NCBI GenBank assembly: GCA_030630935.1
Contig: DAOVMD010000220.1
Coordinates: 1 to 5,877 of the forward strand
Direction: 5' to 3'
DNA length: 5,877 nt
From: Candidatus Mcinerneyibacteriota bacterium
Lineage (GTDB): Bacteria; AUK180; JAQVHJ01
Of the stretch, positions 4,190 through 5,877 are shown in pieces. The position numbers and the translations under genes are program-made. Numbering within the stretch: position 1 is the stretch's first letter; every line of letters starts with the position of its first letter. Below the pieces are notes generated by a model, which saw only the letters and a program-made list of their open reading frames with translations, made no database searches and was not told the origin of the DNA.

Positions 4190-5095
4190 CTATTTTTTAG
4201 CAGAACCAATTATTGTTTTCATGAAATTCCGTTTATTCTTTCTTAACTTATTTAACTGCGAAACAAACTCCCCTGCTATCCCGGGTTTAATAAAGTTAAC
4301 TGTTCCTACCTGAATCAAAGAAGCACCTGCTGCAAGGTAATCGAGAACATCATCAAACTTCATGATCCCGCCCGATCCAATCACTGGAATTTTTACAGCA
4401 TCTGAAACCAGCCAGACTAAGCGCAATGTTAACGGTTTAATTGCAGGGCCGGATAACCCGGCAAAGGTTTTATTAAAAAATGGTTTCCTGGATTTATTCA
4501 GAACAAGACCTGTATATGAATTTGCAATCGTTAACACATCCGCGCCAGCCTTCTCAAGTTCAGTTGATTGTTCTACTATATCAAGAGCATTAGGAGAAAG
4601 CTTAAATATCATTAATTTCTTTGTAAGCTTACGTAATCTTTTACATAATTTAACAACAACCTTTGTTTCCCTGCCGAAGATCTCGCCACCCTTTTTCAGG
4701 TTAGGACATGAAACATTAACTTCGAACCCGGATATCTTTTTCGAATCCAATTTTTTTATTAATTTTTCATAGTCACCGATGGAATGCCCTGCGATATTTA
4801 CAATTACATTAGTTTTATATTTCAGCATATCAGGTAAGATCTCTTTAATGAATAGATCCACTCCCGGGTTCTCAAGCCCAATTGAATTCATTAAACCAGA
4901 AGGTGTTTCAAAAATACGTTCCCCGGTATTCCCTGTCCTCGGTTTTAGTGTAATCCCCTTTGTTACAATCCCGCCGAGGTTTTTCAGAGTAAGAAATTTC
5001 TTGAATTCTGCACCAAAACCAAATGTCCCGGAAGCGGTAATGATTGGGTTATTGAATTTCACATTTCTAATCTTGAGCCACGTATTATTTTTCAT
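4190..5095 (-). CDS. pyrD: Dihydroorotate dehydrogenase type 1B, catalytic subunit
   Basis: This FMN protein oxidises dihydroorotate to orotate and passes electrons to PyrK and then NAD+. It has 301 residues in a TIM-barrel fold. ASGTFGFG (21-28) and Lys46 (VTKG) line the FMN site, and NSIGLENPG (70-78) is the substrate loop. NVSCPN (127-132) holds the active-site base Cys130, which marks class 1; class 2 enzymes have Ser. GLSGPAIKP (213-221) and IPVIGSGGI (236-244) bind the FMN phosphate. The adjacent pyrK makes it type 1B. I choose the ATG 5093-5095 with GGAG (5104-5107) eight bases upstream; a frame from TTG 5113 adds six residues and lacks support. The start overlaps the end of pyrK by 11 bases, which suggests translational coupling and matched subunit amounts. 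Confidence 0.95.
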   Translation of the reverse strand: MKNNTWLKIRNVKFNNPIITASGTFGFGAEFKKFLTLKNLGGIVTKGITLKPRTGNTGERIFETPSGLMNSIGLENPGVDLFIKEILPDMLKYKTNVIVNIAGHSIGDYEKLIKKLDSKKISGFEVNVSCPNLKKGGEIFGRETKVVVKLCKRLRKLTKKLMIFKLSPNALDIVEQSTELEKAGADVLTIANSYTGLVLNKSRKPFFNKTFAGLSGPAIKPLTLRLVWLVSDAVKIPVIGSGGIMKFDDVLDYLAAGASLIQVGTVNFIKPGIAGEFVSQLNKLRKNKRNFMKTIIGSAKK

Positions 5096-5877
5096 TAAAG
5101 TAACTCCAATCAATTTCGTTCAGATTAAATACCGGACCATCCGTACATACCTTTTCCATTTTACCACTCTTCAATTTTATACTGCATCCGAGACAAGCTC
5201 CAAACCCGCACCCGAATCTCTTTTCAAGACTCCCTTCAACAGAAATCCTTTTTTCAGAGCAGATATCAAAAACCTTCTTCAGCATCAATTGATTTCCGCA
5301 AGTAAAAACCTTATCATATTCCGTTCCTGAGTCCAGGACTTTCCTGAACTCATCCGTAATGAATCCCTTCGTCCATTTTGACCCGTCATCAGTTGTGAGA
5401 TAAAACTTTAACCTTGGATCCTTCAATCTCCAAAACTCCACAAACTCCACTTCGGTCGTTACACCATAGAAAACATCAATCGTTTTAATATCCTTCTTCT
5501 TCAGGAGTTCCTTAATCAAAAACGCAAACGGTGCATAACCTATCCCGCCTGCAACAATCGCAAGCCGTGAAAGTTTTCGTTTAAAATTAAACCCATTCCC
5601 AAACGGTCCGAGGAAATTCACATAATCACCCACTGCCTTCTGACTTAAATACTCCGTAGATTTGCCAACAACCTTAAATAGAATTTTTATATGTTTTTTA
5701 TCATCATAGAAATAATGAATACTGAAAGGCCTGTTCAATAATCCTGAAGACCCGATATCCATCTCCAAAAACTGACCCGGCTTCGGAGAGATTCGTCTGC
5801 CCAATAAATTCATTTTAAAAAGGAATGTATTTAATGCAACTTCTTTATTCTCAACAACCTGAACCCTGAAACTATTC
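5085..5877 (-). CDS. pyrK: Dihydroorotate dehydrogenase electron transfer subunit, N-terminus cut by window edge
   Basis: PyrK carries electrons from the PyrD FMN through a 2Fe-2S cluster and FAD to NAD+. The frame is open to the right edge, with 263 residues visible. Using that numbering, the start (SFRVQVVENKEVALNTFLFK, 2-21) fits the first strands of the family, so the ATG at 5811-5813 (Met22) is internal. PGQF (33-36) and RPFS (49-52) bind FAD, and VAGGIGYAP (108-116) is the NAD-site glycine loop. Cysteines 223, 228, 231 and 244 in CGFGACLGC and KVC give the C-x4-C-x2-C-x(n)-C cluster pattern typical of PyrK. The family is about 255-290 residues long, so probably only a few residues are missing. 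It overlaps pyrD by 11 bases. The operon promoter and any pyrimidine control lie outside the window. Confidence 0.95.
   Translation of the reverse strand, partial: NSFRVQVVENKEVALNTFLFKMNLLGRRISPKPGQFLEMDIGSSGLLNRPFSIHYFYDDKKHIKILFKVVGKSTEYLSQKAVGDYVNFLGPFGNGFNFKRKLSRLAIVAGGIGYAPFAFLIKELLKKKDIKTIDVFYGVTTEVEFVEFWRLKDPRLKFYLTTDDGSKWTKGFITDEFRKVLDSGTEYDKVFTCGNQLMLKKVFDICSEKRISVEGSLEKRFGCGFGACLGCSIKLKSGKMEKVCTDGPVFNLNEIDWSYFNEK

Noticed and set aside
4180-4209. Ten-residue N-terminal extension of pyrF from a TTG
   Set aside because: It overlaps the pyrD end, has no ribosome binding site, and the ATG at 4177-4179 has a properly spaced AGGAA and fits the family start.
5096-5113. Six-residue N-terminal extension of pyrD from a TTG
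   Set aside because: The GGAG at 5104-5107 lies within this extension and is correctly spaced for the ATG at 5093-5095 instead.
4362-5330. Plus-strand open frames opposite pyrD and pyrK
   Set aside because: They are mirror frames of well-conserved enzymes on the other strand, with no start signals of their own.

Overview
The window is AT-rich. Every gene I can support is on the minus strand, so transcription runs from right to left. Five protein genes are clear: a methyltransferase cut by the left edge, a class C acid phosphatase lipoprotein, a second class I methyltransferase, and a pyrimidine cluster pyrK-pyrD-pyrF whose first gene is cut by the right edge. I see no rRNA, tRNA, CRISPR array, transposase or phage gene. 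The source is a bacterium: genes have Shine-Dalgarno sites, and two strong sigma70-like promoters have 17-base spacers. Low GC, an NAD-linked PyrK/PyrD type 1B pair, a lipoprotein phosphatase and gaps full of short decayed palindromes would fit something in or near Bacteroidota/Ignavibacteriota, but this placement is a weak inference.

Right part (3493-5877): pyrK (FAD, NAD and 2Fe-2S subunit), pyrD (type 1B catalytic subunit) and pyrF (OMP decarboxylase) form a tight operon. pyrK and pyrD overlap by 11 bases, and pyrD and pyrF are 10 bases apart. PyrK and PyrD together oxidise dihydroorotate to orotate with NAD+. PyrF carries out the last step to UMP; the orotate phosphoribosyltransferase needed between them is not in the window. 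Three starts differ from the longest-ORF reading: pyrD begins at 5095, pyrF at 4179, and pyrK continues past the right edge.

Middle (2562-3492): a gene-free stretch of about 930 bases made mostly of structured repeats. It holds a field of stem-loops sharing a CGGGRTAAAYTCC core (2717-3088), an imperfect palindrome of about 194 bases (3134-3327), and three degenerate modules each built of roughly 9-base units (3291-3436). These look like decayed dispersed repeats of the REP/MITE kind rather than genes.

Left part (1-2561): the second methyltransferase uses a TTG start with a strong ribosome binding site. Next comes a 194-base gap holding a perfect 10-bp palindrome, two promoter candidates and a possible 15-residue upstream reading frame, all ahead of the acid phosphatase. 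Beyond the phosphatase, a 463-base gap contains further short repeats and the promoter of the partial methyltransferase. I find no convincing new defence or mobile system. The points most worth checking are the repeat field at 2717-3436 and the control region at 1609-1760.
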